Source: Pseudomonas quebecensis (GTDB taxonomy: Bacteria; Pseudomonadota; Gammaproteobacteria; Pseudomonadales; Pseudomonadaceae). Taken from it: a DNA stretch of 64,000 bases. The stretch lies in the NCBI RefSeq assembly GCF_026410085.1, contig NZ_CP112866.1, positions 1,302,001-1,366,000 of the forward strand, read 5' to 3'. A program made the position numbers and the translations under genes. Within the stretch, counting starts at the first letter, position 1. Each line of letters opens with the position of its first letter. The notes beneath the pieces are model-generated. The model worked only from the letters and a program-made list of their open reading frames with translations, was not told where the DNA came from and did not search any database. Positions 54,218 to 62,859 of the stretch are shown one piece after another.

Positions 54218-55597
54218 TCAAATGGCGGTTACGGTGTAGGTGCAGGAGGGACTGCAGATGCGCGTGCCATGCAGCATTCCCTTGGGAATCACAACGCCTT
54301 CGCCGGCTTTGAGGCGTACCGTCAGTTCGGGGCTGGCGACAAACTCCAGCTCGCCTGATTCGACCCAGAACAGTTCGTCATTGGGGTGGGTATGCAGCAC
54401 CGACAGTTCGAGTTCAGTCTCGGTAATCCTCAGGTCCACGGGTTTTTGGCCCTGCAGCGCCGCTGCCTGTGCGCGATGCTGATCCAACTCGTCATGCCAT
54501 TGGATATGGGCATACAGCTCTTCGTCGGCGATGTCCTGAAGCAGCCTGAACTCTTCGAAGCCGCGTATAAGGTCGGGAATGATCTGGGGGCCGAACTGCT
54601 TGATCATGGGCATGATCAAGCGCTGCAGCGCCATTCTTCCGTGGTGTACATCGATGTGGGCATGTTCGTCGAAATAGTCCGTGGAGACGGCGCCGTTGAA
54701 GATGGTCTTGATTGCGCGTGACTGGTGCTTGGTCGTCAGTGCCAACGTGGCTTCGGTGTAGTACATCGCGCCGATATAGCGGAACAGTTCGCCGTGGTTG
54801 GCCGATACGTAGTGGAAGTAGTTGGTGAGCGACAGCGACGCCGGCGTATAGAACTGCCAGTAATGGTGTACGTGATGGGACATGCCCATGTCCTGGAGCA
54901 TGTCTTCGAAAATGGTGCTGTGCTTCTTTTTGTCGACGCCGTAGCCATACTCGTCGATCAGGATCTTGAACAATTCGCTGGTGTACACACCGCTGTTGCC
55001 CAGTACGTTGCGGGCCATCGCCGATGCTTCACTGAGAAAGTCTCCCGCACATTGCGTCATGAAAAACCTGGCGGCACGTTCCGGCTGGCGACTGGTGGTT
55101 AACACTTCATGGAGTTTGGACTCGGAGTGAGCGACGTCGTCCAATACTTTATCGGTGTGGGCGATAAAGGACTCCAGGCACCAAGGGCCGTTGATATGCA
55201 CTTCTTCCTTGAGCCAGTTGTATAGATAGTGTTCCAACAAGGGCCGGATCTTTTTACCACTGGCGGCGTGAACGGGATCGTAGAAACTTTTAAAAGCCTT
55301 TAAATCCAGTTCCAATGGCGCCTTGGGTAAAAAGACCAGATCCTGTTCGTAGATATTCAACAATAACCGCTGTGCCAAGAGATGCTGACTGTTTGAAAGT
55401 TGATCGCTGGTCAGGCAGGTGGTAATGATTGAATCGGTGACGTCCTGTGGCCGCGACGGTCGCTGATAAGGGCTTTGGGTATAAAAGTCTTGGGGTTGAG
55501 CAAAGGCGGCGGCACCACAATAGTGGGTCAGGGCTTCGGCATTCGAACTTAATACAAAATCTGCTGCATTAACGGAAAGCTGAGTTGTCCATAACAT
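54218..55597 (-). CDS. SznF-like haem-oxygenase-like diiron oxidase fused to a cupin
   Basis: 459 residues. Residues ~1-150 are a helical N-terminal part. Residues ~165-330 form a haem-oxygenase-like diiron oxidase (HDO) domain with candidate ligands Glu190, Glu216, His226, Glu282 and the H-x3-D-x2-H set His312, Asp316, His319. Residues ~385-459 are a cupin with His402, His404 and His443. The order HDO then cupin and the size (SznF 471) match SznF, which oxidises and rearranges N-methyl-arginine to an N-nitrosourea. From memory, SznF's ligands fall at positions shifted by only one (HDO) or five (cupin). It is the first gene of the operon; AAAAGG precedes the ATG. The substrate is unknown, and no arginine methyltransferase is nearby. 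Confidence 0.85.
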   Translation of the reverse strand: MLWTTQLSVNAADFVLSSNAEALTHYCGAAAFAQPQDFYTQSPYQRPSRPQDVTDSIITTCLTSDQLSNSQHLLAQRLLLNIYEQDLVFLPKAPLELDLKAFKSFYDPVHAASGKKIRPLLEHYLYNWLKEEVHINGPWCLESFIAHTDKVLDDVAHSESKLHEVLTTSRQPERAARFFMTQCAGDFLSEASAMARNVLGNSGVYTSELFKILIDEYGYGVDKKKHSTIFEDMLQDMGMSHHVHHYWQFYTPASLSLTNYFHYVSANHGELFRYIGAMYYTEATLALTTKHQSRAIKTIFNGAVSTDYFDEHAHIDVHHGRMALQRLIMPMIKQFGPQIIPDLIRGFEEFRLLQDIADEELYAHIQWHDELDQHRAQAAALQGQKPVDLRITETELELSVLHTHPNDELFWVESGELEFVASPELTVRLKAGEGVVIPKGMLHGTRICSPSCTYTVTAI

Positions 55598-55685
55598 GGC
55601 GGGGGCCTTTTGCTGGCGTGGTTCGATGGCCCAGATGCTAAGCAGTTGGTTTTTTTAAAAACAGATTAGAAACAGTGCGCGCACG

Positions 55686-55700
55686 TAGTGAAATTCACTA
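55686..55700. promoter_or_regulatory. Palindrome upstream of the SznF-like operon (candidate operator)
   Basis: TAGTGAA-A-TTCACTA is a perfect 15-base palindrome about 90 bases before the first gene, within an AT-rich stretch that also has GTTTTT-TT-AAAAAC at 55649-55662. It is a plausible regulator site. The nearby Lrp-type protein is a candidate but unproven binder. Confidence 0.5.
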
Positions 55701-55850
55701 AACGCGTAGGAAGAATTTTCTTTGTGGGCTGTGCCGGTTGAAGAATGGGCCGTGGCGGCTACACATAGTGGCGGGCTTTTTTACGGCGGGTGAGTCAGCA
55801 GTGGCAGACCTTGGAGCGAGGCGCTTGCCAGTACCTCGCCGGTATCGCTG

Positions 55851-57140
55851 TCAATGCTCGGAGGATTGCGAGGCGTGGGTATCGCGTGCCAAGGTCAGTA
55901 TTGCGGTGCGCAAGTCGGTGCCGCTGGGTTGCTGATACAGGTTCAATCCGAATTCCGGCAACACTGCCAGCAGATAGTCAAAAATATCCCCCTGGATGCG
56001 CTCGTAGTCCGCCCACACGGTGGTGCGGGTGAAACAGTAGATCTCGAGCGGCACGCCCTCGGCGGTGGTTTGCATCTGGCGGACCATGCACGTCATGTTG
56101 GGCTGGATGTCCGGATGACTTTTCAGATAGGCCAGCGCGTAGGCGCGGAAGGTGCCCAGGTTGGTCATGCGCCGGCGGTTGGTCGACAGTTGCGCACTGT
56201 GGCCCTGGGCTTCGTTCCACGCCTTGAGTTCGGCCTGTTTGCGGCTGATGTAATCGGTGAGCAGGTGCACCTGGGTCATGCGCACTTCTTCATCGTCACG
56301 CAGGAAGCGCACACCGCTGGCGTCGATGAACAGGCTGCGTTTGATGCGACGCCCGCCGGAAACCTGCATGCCGCGCCAGTTCTTGAACGACTCCGACATC
56401 AGGCGCCAGGTCGGGATGGAGACAATGGTTTTATCGAAGTTCTGCACTTTCACCGTGTGCAGGGTGATGTCGACCACATCGCCGTCGGCACCGACCTGAG
56501 GCATTTCGATCCAGTCGCCGACCCGCAGCATGTCGTTGCTGGTCAGCTGCACGCTGGCGACGAACGACAGCAACGTGTCCTTGTAGACCAACAGGATCAC
56601 CGCCGACATCGCACCCAGGCCGGATAGCAGCAACAACGGCGAACGGTCGATCAGGGTGGCGACGATGATGATCGCGCCGAACACAAACAGCACCATCTTC
56701 GCCAATTGCACATAGCCCTTGATCGAGCGGGTGCGGGCATGTTCGGTGCGGGCATAGATGTCCAGCAGGGCGTTGAGCAGGGCGCTCATGGCCAGCACCA
56801 GGAACAGGATGGTGAACGCCAGGGCGACGTTGCCGATGAACAGGGTGGCGGTCTTGCTCAGGTCGGGCACCAGGTACAGGCCGAACTGGATCACCAGTGA
56901 CGGGGTCAGTTGCGCCAGGCGGTGGAAGACTTTGTTGTGGCGCAAGTCGTTGAGCCAGTGCAGGGCCGGTTGCCGGCCGAGCAATTTGACCGCGTGCAGG
57001 ATCAGGTAGCGCGCCACCCGACCCAGTACCAGCGCCACCACCAGCAATACCAGCAGGCCCAGGCTCGCGTGCAACAGCGGGTGTTGATCCAGTGCGCCCC
57101 AGAGGTCTTGGACGTTACGCCAAAGCTGTTTGATATCCAT
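55851..57140 (-). CDS. MscS family mechanosensitive ion channel (YbdG-like)
   Basis: 429 residues. Five hydrophobic helices (LLHASLGLLVLLVVALVLG onward), the pore helix region 'LLSGLGAMSAVILLVYKDTL', and MscS beta domain 'NDMLRVGDWIEMPQVGADGDV'. The large C-terminal domain and size match the YbdG/MscM-type branch. Opens under membrane tension to protect against hypo-osmotic shock. ATG 57140 (MDIKQLW) is chosen over in-frame upstream codons. Confidence 0.92.
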   Translation of the reverse strand: MDIKQLWRNVQDLWGALDQHPLLHASLGLLVLLVVALVLGRVARYLILHAVKLLGRQPALHWLNDLRHNKVFHRLAQLTPSLVIQFGLYLVPDLSKTATLFIGNVALAFTILFLVLAMSALLNALLDIYARTEHARTRSIKGYVQLAKMVLFVFGAIIIVATLIDRSPLLLLSGLGAMSAVILLVYKDTLLSFVASVQLTSNDMLRVGDWIEMPQVGADGDVVDITLHTVKVQNFDKTIVSIPTWRLMSESFKNWRGMQVSGGRRIKRSLFIDASGVRFLRDDEEVRMTQVHLLTDYISRKQAELKAWNEAQGHSAQLSTNRRRMTNLGTFRAYALAYLKSHPDIQPNMTCMVRQMQTTAEGVPLEIYCFTRTTVWADYERIQGDIFDYLLAVLPEFGLNLYQQPSGTDLRTAILTLARDTHASQSSEH

Positions 57141-57333
57141 GGATGAAGCGGTTCCTCGGTAAGACAGGTCGGGGGCGATTAGAGCATCTGAGTGCGACAA
57201 AGTTGATGTCATTGACACAATCACGCACAAAAAAACGCCTGATTGGCACCGCTCGCGTAAAGAAACTCGGTTTGGACGCCCGAAACCGTTACCCTATGCA
57301 GCTGATATTTTGCATTTCTTCGAGGTAGCACCC

Positions 57334-58680
57334 GTGTTTTCCCAATTCGCCCTGCACGAACGCCTGCTCAAAGCCGTGGCCGAGCTTAAATTTGTCGAGC
57401 CTACGCCAGTGCAGGCCGCGGCCATTCCGCTCGCGCTTGAAGGGCGTGACCTGCGGGTGACGGCGCAAACCGGCAGCGGCAAGACCGCCGCGTTCGTCCT
57501 GCCGGTCCTGAATCGTTTGATCGGCCCGGCCAAGGTCCGCGTCAGCATCAAGACCCTGATCCTGCTGCCGACCCGCGAGTTGGCCCAGCAAACCCTGAAA
57601 GAGGTCGAGCGCTTCTCGCAGTTCACCTTCATCAAGTCCGGCATCATCACCGGTGGCGAAGACTTCAAGGTCCAGGCCGCCATGCTGCGTAAAGTGCCGG
57701 ACATTCTGATCGGCACGCCAGGGCGCATGATCGAGCAACTGAACGCCGGCAACCTGGACCTCAAGGAAGTCGAAGTGCTGGTGCTCGACGAAGCCGACCG
57801 CATGCTTGATATGGGCTTTGCCGACGATGTGCAGCGTTTGGTGGGCGAGTGCGTCAACCGTCAGCAGACCATGCTGTTCTCCGCCACCACCGGCGGCTCG
57901 ACCCTGCGCGACATGGTCGCCAAGGTGCTGAACAACCCGGAGCACCTGCAGGTCAACAACGTCAGCGACCTCAATGCGACCACCCGCCAGCAGATCGTCA
58001 CCGCCGACCACAACGTGCACAAAGAGCAGATCCTCAACTGGCTGCTGGCCAACGAGACGTATCAGAAAGCCATTGTGTTCACCAACACTCGCGCCGCCGC
58101 CGACCGCATCTACGGCCGTCTGGTCGCTCAGGAATACAAGGCGTTCGTGCTGCACGGCGAGAAAGACCAGAAGGATCGCAAGCTCGCCATCGACCGCCTC
58201 AAGGCCGGCGGTGTAAAGATCCTGGTGGCCACCGACGTCGCCGCCCGTGGCCTGGACGTGGATGGCCTGGACCTGGTGATCAACTTCGACATGCCGCGCA
58301 GCGGCGACGAATACGTGCACCGCATCGGTCGCACCGGGCGAGCCGGTAACGATGGCCTGGCGATCTCCCTGATCTGCCACGGCGACTGGAACCTGATGTC
58401 GAGCATCGAGCGCTACCTGAAGCAGTCGTTCGAGCGCCGCACCATCAAGGAAGTCAAAGGCACCTACACCGGGCCGAAAAAGGTCAAGGCGTCGGGCAAG
58501 GCCGTCGGCGTGAAGAAGAAAAAGACCGACGCCAAGGGAGAAAAGAAGAAAGCCGGCGCGAAGTCGCCGACCAAGCGCAAGATCGCCAACCGCCCGAAGA
58601 CCGACAACCTGTCGTTGGTAAGCAAGGACGGCATGGCCCCGCTCAAGCGCCGCAAGCCGCAAGTGCCGGCCGCTGAATAA
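57334..58680 (+). CDS. DEAD-box RNA helicase
   Basis: 448 residues with Q motif (EPTPVQ), Walker A AQTGSGKT (44-51), PTRELA, DEAD in 'VLVLDEADRMLDMGF', SAT and 'HRIGRTGRAG'. The C-terminal ~90 residues are Lys-rich and low in complexity, a likely RNA-binding tail. SrmB-like; a role in ribosome assembly or cold growth is the usual one. The start is GTG 57334, with GAGGT 7 bases upstream, rather than ATG 57310. Confidence 0.94.
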   Translation: MFSQFALHERLLKAVAELKFVEPTPVQAAAIPLALEGRDLRVTAQTGSGKTAAFVLPVLNRLIGPAKVRVSIKTLILLPTRELAQQTLKEVERFSQFTFIKSGIITGGEDFKVQAAMLRKVPDILIGTPGRMIEQLNAGNLDLKEVEVLVLDEADRMLDMGFADDVQRLVGECVNRQQTMLFSATTGGSTLRDMVAKVLNNPEHLQVNNVSDLNATTRQQIVTADHNVHKEQILNWLLANETYQKAIVFTNTRAAADRIYGRLVAQEYKAFVLHGEKDQKDRKLAIDRLKAGGVKILVATDVAARGLDVDGLDLVINFDMPRSGDEYVHRIGRTGRAGNDGLAISLICHGDWNLMSSIERYLKQSFERRTIKEVKGTYTGPKKVKASGKAVGVKKKKTDAKGEKKKAGAKSPTKRKIANRPKTDNLSLVSKDGMAPLKRRKPQVPAAE

Positions 58681-58694
58681 GCCTGAGGCAATAT

Positions 58695-58723
58695 AAAAAA
58701 ACCGGACGATGTCCGGTTTTTTT
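58695..58723. terminator. Bidirectional terminator
   Basis: A-run, ACCGGAC-GAT-GTCCGGT stem and T-run lie between the convergent helicase (plus) and small exported protein (minus). Confidence 0.92.
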
Positions 58724-58729
58724 ATAGGC

Positions 58730-59005
58730 TCAGTTTTTGGCCTTGGCGGCAGCCTCTTTCAACTCTTTGAGGCGCGCGTCGATCAACTGGCATTTGTCGG
58801 GAAACTCCGCGCTTTCGGTGTCCAGGTCCATTTTCTGCAATTGCTGGTTCATCTCCTTGGCTTTGGCCGGGTTCTGTTCGGTGAGCTGGGTGACTTGCCT
58901 GGCCAGTTCCTCGCGCTTGGCGGTGGCTTCTTCCGGAGTACAGGCCCAGGCGGGCAGGGCGGTGAGCAGGGCGGCAGCGACAGCCAGCTTCATCAGGGTT
59001 TTCAT
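58730..59005 (-). CDS. Small exported helical protein
   Basis: 91 residues. Signal peptide (MKTLMKLAVAAALLTALPAWA) and a ~70-residue mature part that is Lys/Glu/Gln-rich and probably all helical, with two Cys (ACTPEE at the mature N-terminus and DKCQL). Conserved-hypothetical in appearance; no function assigned. GGAGG precedes the ATG. Confidence 0.75.
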   Translation of the reverse strand: MKTLMKLAVAAALLTALPAWACTPEEATAKREELARQVTQLTEQNPAKAKEMNQQLQKMDLDTESAEFPDKCQLIDARLKELKEAAAKAKN

Positions 59006-59159
59006 GATCGACCTCCTTGGCGTTAGTAGTCAGTTGAGGGGGCGAACGTCTGGAAAGTTCAGAGAAATACCGCCCGTGCATTCGGCTGAACGGCCGCTGA
59101 CGTCACAGGTCACACCTGCTGACGGGCTACTTTTCCTCACGCCCGCAGGAGGAATCAGG

Positions 59160-59561
59160 ATGACGACTTACAATTGGGATTTGATCGAACGTTTGCTGCA
59201 TGAAGTGCAGAACGGCGAGGGTAACTTTGCCCCGCGCAAGTATGCGGAGCAGGAAGCCGCCGATAAGGCCACGGCCGGCGAATCCATCGGTAATCTGGAT
59301 GCACTGAAAAAAAACGCCGCCGATTATGAGGCGCTGCTGCTCAAGCGCGGCTTTATCCAACCGCGCCCGGAAGAAGAGGGCGGTAACGGTGAAAATTTCA
59401 TCTTGACCCCGCGGGGTTCGAGTTTGCTGGCGCTGATCGACAGCTCCATTCCCGGCGATGCCCGTTCGCGTCAGATCCTGGACGAACAGGAAGACGCGTT
59501 GGACGAAGCGACCTTTGAGCGTGTGGCCTGCGAAGCGGCGAATGCGGGCGGCGCGATCTAA
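59160..59561 (+). CDS. Putative regulator, DUF2513-like winged-helix protein
   Basis: 133 residues starting MTTYNWDLIERLLHEVQNGE, resembling the first helix of DUF2513/transcriptional-regulator-like proteins. 'ALLLKRGFIQPR' and 'ENFILTPRGSSLLALID' look like the recognition and wing parts of a winged helix. The C-terminus is acidic. AGGAGGAATCAGG precedes ATG 59160. The family assignment is tentative. Confidence 0.7.
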   Translation: MTTYNWDLIERLLHEVQNGEGNFAPRKYAEQEAADKATAGESIGNLDALKKNAADYEALLLKRGFIQPRPEEEGGNGENFILTPRGSSLLALIDSSIPGDARSRQILDEQEDALDEATFERVACEAANAGGAI

Positions 59562-59605
59562 GGTCTGTACGACGCTGTCGTGGCGGGGGGGGGCACCCCG
59601 CCCCG

Positions 59606-60472
59606 TTAGCGCTCAGTGGCCTTCAGGCATTTGAGGGCTTTGAAGTCGCTGCGCACCCCGTCGATTTTCTGAGTCAGTTTCAGCCGCTGTTGCGCAGTGC
59701 TGTCCGCCATCAGGTCGATAATCAGGCTGCGCGCCTGCGCTTCCGTCTGCGCGTAGGCCGCTCGGTACTGCGGGGTCCACAGGCTTTCCCGGTCCACCAG
59801 CAGCTGCTGCATTTTTTGTGGGAAATCGGCGTTACGGCGTTGCTGCACCGCGTCGATAAACTGCGCCTGCCAATGGGCGCGGTTGCCGATCCACTGCTCA
59901 TTCTGCTGGCCCAACGCTACCGACCAGGCCATGACCCTCGCTTGCTGGCTGGCGCTGAGCGGGCCCATCCAACTGTCCAGGCGCTTGCGCATGCGCTCGG
60001 CGCGTTCCTTTATCTGTTGCTCCAGTGGCGGCTTGAGGTACTCGTCCTGGCGTTTGCGCAGGTCTTTGGCCAGCGCGTCGTTCATCGCGTTGACCTGCTC
60101 ATCGTCCAATCCCTTCAGCAGCTCGATAGCCGAGGGCGTGATTTCGCGGGCGACCTCGGCGATCGCTCGCTTGGCCTCTGCCGTACGGGCCTGAAGTTCG
60201 ACGTCGGTGACTTGGTTGCTGTCGACCATCTGTTGCAGGCGGTCGAGCCAGTCCAGATAACCCGGCAATTGGGTGGTGCAATGCCAGGCCAGGTGTTCCT
60301 TGAGTCTGTCGTTGAACCAGCTTTTCTGCCCGGCATTCATGTCCAGATAGTCGTTGAGGGTCCAGGGAATGATCACGTCCAGGTTGCGATAGGCCAGGCC
60401 CACGCGATTGCAGCCGGCGAGCAGCAGACTCAGGGCCAGCAGTGCCACCGTTAATTTGAGCCGACGCAGCAT
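59606..60472 (-). CDS. DUF6279 family lipoprotein
   Basis: 288 residues with a lipoprotein signal ending LLLAGC (Cys21), so membrane-anchored by lipid. 'YRNLDVIIPWTLNDYLDMN' and the long Gln/Arg-rich helical body are features of DUF6279. Function unknown. It stands alone, with about 65 bases to the next gene. Confidence 0.85.
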   Translation of the reverse strand: MLRRLKLTVALLALSLLLAGCNRVGLAYRNLDVIIPWTLNDYLDMNAGQKSWFNDRLKEHLAWHCTTQLPGYLDWLDRLQQMVDSNQVTDVELQARTAEAKRAIAEVAREITPSAIELLKGLDDEQVNAMNDALAKDLRKRQDEYLKPPLEQQIKERAERMRKRLDSWMGPLSASQQARVMAWSVALGQQNEQWIGNRAHWQAQFIDAVQQRRNADFPQKMQQLLVDRESLWTPQYRAAYAQTEAQARSLIIDLMADSTAQQRLKLTQKIDGVRSDFKALKCLKATER

Positions 60473-60538
60473 GAGCGAAACCTTGCGCAGAGGGGATTAG
60501 TGCATGTGAACGCTGGCCGGGTCCGACAGTTCAGCCGG

Positions 60539-61261
60539 TTAGTAAAACGAGCGCACGGCCTTGAGGGTCAGCAGGCCATCGCATTCTGTGTTGTGCCCGG
60601 AGTAGGCCGAGCAGTCGCCGCCGCTGAGGCTGGAATCGCTGTAAATCAGGTCCAGGTCGATGCCTTTCCAGGCGCGGGAAAATTGCACCGACCAATCGCT
60701 GAAACTGCTGATGGAGCCACCGTTCACCGAGACCGGGGAGCCCAGCTGATGGGTGGTGTACTTCATGCTCACGCCGATACCGAAGGGCTGCGTGCCGCCC
60801 AGGTCAGCGAAGAGGGTGCTGTCCTGACGGTCCGGGTCGTTGCTGAATGAGGCGCCGAAGCGATTGCCCAGCAGGTTCAGGCCACCGTAGAACTCCTGGC
60901 TGTTCATCGGGCTGAGCGTGGGGTAGCTGTAGTGGATCAGGCCCACTTCATAGCCCAGGGTCTGGTCAAAGGGGTGCTTGAAGCCCATGTAGGAATCGAC
61001 TTCGAGGTTGCTGGACGATGACAGGCCCATGTTGGGCGAAAATTGGCCGAAGTACAGGCCGCTGTCGTGGCTAAGGTCCAGGCCACCGTGAAACGAATCA
61101 CTGCCCGGCGACGTCGGTTTGACCAGACCCTGGGCCATGCTGCGGCTGGGGGTGGTGCCCAGCTTGAGGTCGAAGTCGCCCAATTCGCGCTGGAAGATTT
61201 GCGCTTCGGCCAGCGGGCTGGCGACCAGGGCAGTGATCAGGAATATGCAGGGTTTGAACAT
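60539..61261 (-). CDS. TorF family putative porin
   Basis: 240 residues with a signal peptide (IFLITALVASPLAEAQ) and beta strands of a small outer-membrane barrel ending in ...KAVRSFY. 'GGLDLSHDSGLYFGQFSPN', 'VDSYMGFKHPF' and 'YEVGLIHYSYP' are typical of the TorF/TIGR02001 family. Two Cys near the C-terminus (GGDCSAYSGHNTEC) may form a loop disulfide. The substrate is unknown. Confidence 0.85.
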   Translation of the reverse strand: MFKPCIFLITALVASPLAEAQIFQRELGDFDLKLGTTPSRSMAQGLVKPTSPGSDSFHGGLDLSHDSGLYFGQFSPNMGLSSSSNLEVDSYMGFKHPFDQTLGYEVGLIHYSYPTLSPMNSQEFYGGLNLLGNRFGASFSNDPDRQDSTLFADLGGTQPFGIGVSMKYTTHQLGSPVSVNGGSISSFSDWSVQFSRAWKGIDLDLIYSDSSLSGGDCSAYSGHNTECDGLLTLKAVRSFY

Positions 61262-61468
61262 GCTTCACTCCATGAAAAGCGAGGAGCAGTGACGGAGAAA
61301 ATCGAGCGGATGCCCGTGCTAGACGTGTGCAAGGATACCGGCGAATGGCGGGCGTTGAGCTCCGTTCGTCGATTAGCGTGCTATTGAATGCGATGTGAGG
61401 GTGTCTCAGACGCCAGCCCTAGCGCCTTGAAGGCAAGGCGCTCAGGAACCAGGGTGTGGTGCGGGGGG

Positions 61469-61648
61469 TTACTTCTTGCCCAGGCTGATTTGCTTGGACG
61501 GGCCGAAAGTCTGGCCGCTCACGCCCTTGGCAATTTGCTGGATTTCGCCACCGGACTTGAGGAACGCAGCGATCTGGCTGTTGATCGATTCGCTGGTTTC
61601 AACGGCGGGAGCTGGCTTTGCTTTGCTGTTGGATGCTTTTACACGCAT
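61469..61648 (-). CDS. Small conserved-looking protein (59 aa)
   Basis: 59 residues: a basic N-terminus (MRVKASNSKAKPAP), a helix with 'SINSQIAAFLKSGGEIQQIA', and a basic tail ending SLGKK. No signal peptide or membrane helix. The frame is open further upstream (to 61774), but ATG 61648 is the first start giving this composition. The high charge and small size suggest nucleic-acid or ribosome association; unproven. Confidence 0.65.
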   Translation of the reverse strand: MRVKASNSKAKPAPAVETSESINSQIAAFLKSGGEIQQIAKGVSGQTFGPSKQISLGKK

Positions 61649-61970
61649 GGCGGCCACTAACCTGTAGAAAATTAACTTGGCCAGGCATCGTACAGGAAAT
61701 ACTTGACAATTGCTTGGCAAATATCCCTTTGGAATAAGTGCTGCTGTCCGCAATGGCGGAAGTTCGTCACGCAAATAAGCCGCTAACTTGCTGTTTTAAC
61801 TCGAAAGCCGTGCATCGGCGTGACGTTCTCCCACAGTGGAATTCACCACGATGATCTGACGAGCGGAGCAGGGCCAGTAGAAAGCCACGTAACCCCGCGA
61901 TTTTTCAGGCGTGCGCGCGTGGCGGGCACAACTCGGGTAGAATGCCGCCCACGTAACGAGGGGTTTGGAA
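61649..61970. other. Intergenic region, no gene seen
   Basis: This 322-base stretch lies between the divergent 59-aa gene and the S1-domain gene and must hold both promoters. A TAGAAT at 61938-61943 is a possible -10 box for the S1 gene, but no good -35 box is spaced for it. No ORF or RNA gene was recognised. Confidence 0.5.
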
Positions 61971-62807
61971 ATGGCTTTAGTCGGGCGCTACAACAGTTTG
62001 CAGGTAGTCAAACACACGAACTTTGGTTTGTACCTTGATGGTGCGCAAGATGGCGAAATCCTCTTGCCTAATCGGTATATTCCCAAGGATATTCCCAGTG
62101 AAGATGAAGACTGGCTTAACGTTTTCATTTATCTGGACAGCGATGACAAACTTATCGCCACTACCGAAAAACCCAAAGTTCAAGTCGGCGAATTCGCCAG
62201 TTTGAAAGTGGTGGAAGTTAACAGCATTGGCGTGTTTCTCGATTGGGGGCTGCCTAAGGATCTGTTGCTGCCGTATTCGGAAGAAAAACGTCAATTGAGC
62301 GCGGGTGAGTATTGCGTGGTGCACGTCTATCTCGACAAGCACACCAAGCGCATCACTGCCACGGCGCGCCTGGACCGCTACCTGGACAAGACCCCCGCCA
62401 ACTATCAGGTGGGTCAGGAAGTCGATCTGCTGGTCGCTGAAGCCACCGATATGGGGTTCAAGGCGATCATCAACAACAAGCATTGGGGCCTGATCCACAA
62501 GAACGAAGTGTTCAAGTTTCTGCGTCCTGGCAAGGAAGAGAAGGGCTTTATCAAAGAGATCCGCGCCGATGGCAACATCAGCCTGAGCCTGCAACCGGTC
62601 GGCCAGGAAGCGGCGTCCAGCCTGAACTCGAAGATCCTAGCCAAGTTGCGCGACAACAACGGCACCTTGCCGGTCAGCGATAAAAGTGACCCGGCGCTGA
62701 TCAGCAACTTGTTCGGGGTGAGCAAAGGCAACTTCAAGAAGGCCATTGGTGCGCTCTACAAGCAGGGGCAGATTGTGATTCATGCCGATCGCATTGAACT
62801 AAGCTGA
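61971..62807 (+). CDS. CvfB-like S1 domain RNA-binding protein
   Basis: 278 residues with three tandem S1-like OB domains (NSLQVVKHTNFGLYLDG, 'FASLKVVEVNSIGVFLDWGLPKDLLLP', 'EVDLLVAEATDMGFKAIIN') and a C-terminal winged helix (NLFGVSKGNFKKAIGALYKQ). This is the layout of S. aureus CvfB and its bacterial relatives (YitL family). GAGGGG lies 7 bases before ATG 61971. Confidence 0.92.
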   Translation: MALVGRYNSLQVVKHTNFGLYLDGAQDGEILLPNRYIPKDIPSEDEDWLNVFIYLDSDDKLIATTEKPKVQVGEFASLKVVEVNSIGVFLDWGLPKDLLLPYSEEKRQLSAGEYCVVHVYLDKHTKRITATARLDRYLDKTPANYQVGQEVDLLVAEATDMGFKAIINNKHWGLIHKNEVFKFLRPGKEEKGFIKEIRADGNISLSLQPVGQEAASSLNSKILAKLRDNNGTLPVSDKSDPALISNLFGVSKGNFKKAIGALYKQGQIVIHADRIELS

Positions 62808-62824
62808 GTGCGGTTTGCTCTTCT

Positions 62825-62846
62825 GTAGGCACCAATCGGTGCCTAC
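62825..62846 (+). other. Hairpin abutting the ribosome binding site of the DUF2177 gene
   Basis: A perfect stem GTAGGCACC-AATC-GGTGCCTAC is followed at once by GGAG, the Shine-Dalgarno sequence of the gene at 62860. There is no T-run. It could be a weak terminator of the S1-domain gene or affect access to the ribosome site. Confidence 0.6.
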
Positions 62847-62859
62847 GGAGGCTGTTTCC

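Noticed and set aside
55738..55935. Small plus-strand ORF upstream of the MscS-type gene
   Set aside because: It runs antisense into the 3' end of the channel gene and has no ribosome site or conserved-looking sequence.
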